NCBI RefSeq assembly: GCF_003939025.1
Contig: NZ_RQIH01000002.1
Location: forward strand, 62,001-126,000
Direction of reading: 5' to 3'
Source of the DNA: Rhizobium sophoriradicis
GTDB lineage: Bacteria > Pseudomonadota > Alphaproteobacteria > Rhizobiales > Rhizobiaceae
Length of the DNA: 64,000 bases
In this document: piece by piece, positions 63,657 through 64,000 of the stretch
Layout: each line of letters opens with the position of its first letter
Numbering within the stretch: position 1 is the stretch's first letter
The notes under the pieces: generated by a model
The model's input: the letters and a program-made list of their open reading frames with translations, nothing else
Told to the model about the DNA's origin: nothing
The model's database searches: none
Made by a program: the position numbers and the translations under genes

Positions 63657-64000
63657 AGAATGAAGCTGGCCGCGGCCGAATCGATCCGTTCGGCGCGTTT
63701 GGCGCGCGAGACGTCCATTTCGAGCAGCGTCCGTTCGGCCGCAACCGTTGAAAGCCGCTCATCCCAATAGACGAAGGGCAGCGCCGTTTTCTGCTCCATG
63801 TTGCGTACGAAGGCACGCGTCGCCTGCACGCGCGGGCCCGCCGATCCGTCCATATTCATCGGCAGGCCGATCACGAAGCCCGCGACCTTTTCCGTTGCCG
63901 CGAAATCCAGCAGCGCCTGCGCATCGATGGTGAATTTGACACGGCGGATCACCGGCCGTGGCGTGGCGAAACGCCGTCCGAGGTCGGACATCGAAAGCCC
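63593..64000 (-). CDS. ruvX: Holliday-junction resolvase-like RuvX (YqgF), N-terminus outside the window
   Basis: The C-terminal 135 residues of a putative Holliday-junction or pre-16S rRNA nuclease of the RNase H fold. Visible motifs are [14 protein letters not shown] (after the missing first strand with its catalytic Asp), [23 protein letters not shown] and [13 protein letters not shown] with the last acidic residue. The start lies beyond the window edge. Converges with the DUF6105 gene. Confidence 0.92.
   Translation of the reverse strand, partial: GLSMSDLGRRFATPRPVIRRVKFTIDAQALLDFAATEKVAGFVIGLPMNMDGSAGPRVQATRAFVRNMEQKTALPFVYWDERLSTVAAERTLLEMDVSRAKRAERIDSAAASFILQGALDRLSLLARSAGEEFSA

Overview
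The window is a chromosomal segment of an alphaproteobacterium of the order Rhizobiales, most likely Rhizobium (leguminosarum/etli group). Reasons: it carries exoR, the periplasmic regulator of exopolysaccharide and the ExoS/ChvI system; a nasT-nasS nitrate control pair; a PopZ homologue upstream of valS; DUF1127 small proteins; GGAAC-N16-CGTT-type promoters of the EcfG/RpoE2 class; and the core order nagZ-scpA-scpB-tatA-tatB-tatC-serS-surE-pcm. No insertion sequence, prophage, CRISPR array or integrase was seen.

Layout. 1-4226 (minus strand): nitrate assimilation. nasT and nasS (nitrate-responsive antitermination) are followed by a leader with a clear sigma-54 promoter, two ANTAR-type hexaloop hairpins and an intrinsic terminator, then a NarK-type transporter and the start of nirB (cut by the window edge). 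4227-8736: peroxiredoxin, lytic transglycosylase, a nucleotide-sugar-epimerase-like protein and glycerate kinase. 8920-16700: a patchwork of small and mostly uncharacterised secreted, membrane or stress proteins (two iron-permease-like proteins, CsbD, lipoproteins, zinc ribbon) with three EcfG-like promoters and tRNA-Asn and tRNA-Cys. 16753-29350: a methyltransferase, popZ, valS, an outer-membrane FadL protein, exoR, xthA, erpA, dgt, argS. 29412-41721: a long co-directional housekeeping run: SPOR protein, nagZ, scpAB, tatABC, serS, surE, pcm, LysM/M23 lipoprotein. 41776-49065: DUF815 ATPase, yajC-secDF, two genes related to mitochondrial complex I assembly factors, trmFO. 49166-50400: two DUF1127 genes and two small RNAs whose hairpin loops display CCUCC-type anti-Shine-Dalgarno motifs. 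50654-64000: DUF2157/GDYXXLXY pair, tRNA-Leu, tig, radical SAM protein, sthA, an alpha-hydroxy-acid oxidase flanked by a broken copy of the radC 3' end, radC, map, a TetR regulator and ruvX (cut by the window edge).

How parts work together. NasS is expected to hold NasT until nitrate binds; free NasT would then stabilise the leader hairpins and prevent termination ahead of the transporter and nitrite reductase genes. The DUF1127/sRNA block shares a promoter architecture (TTGCACTGCA, 19 bases, then TATKTA) in front of one DUF1127 gene and the larger sRNA, which suggests one regulator drives both.

The most interesting parts are the DUF1127/CCUCC-RNA block at 49.1-50.4 kb, the complete nitrate antitermination leader near 2.0 kb, and the radC 3'-end duplication around the oxidase at 59.0-60.5 kb. 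Each is a variant of something known in outline; I do not see a wholly unprecedented system. All family assignments are by eye from sequence motifs; no searches were run.
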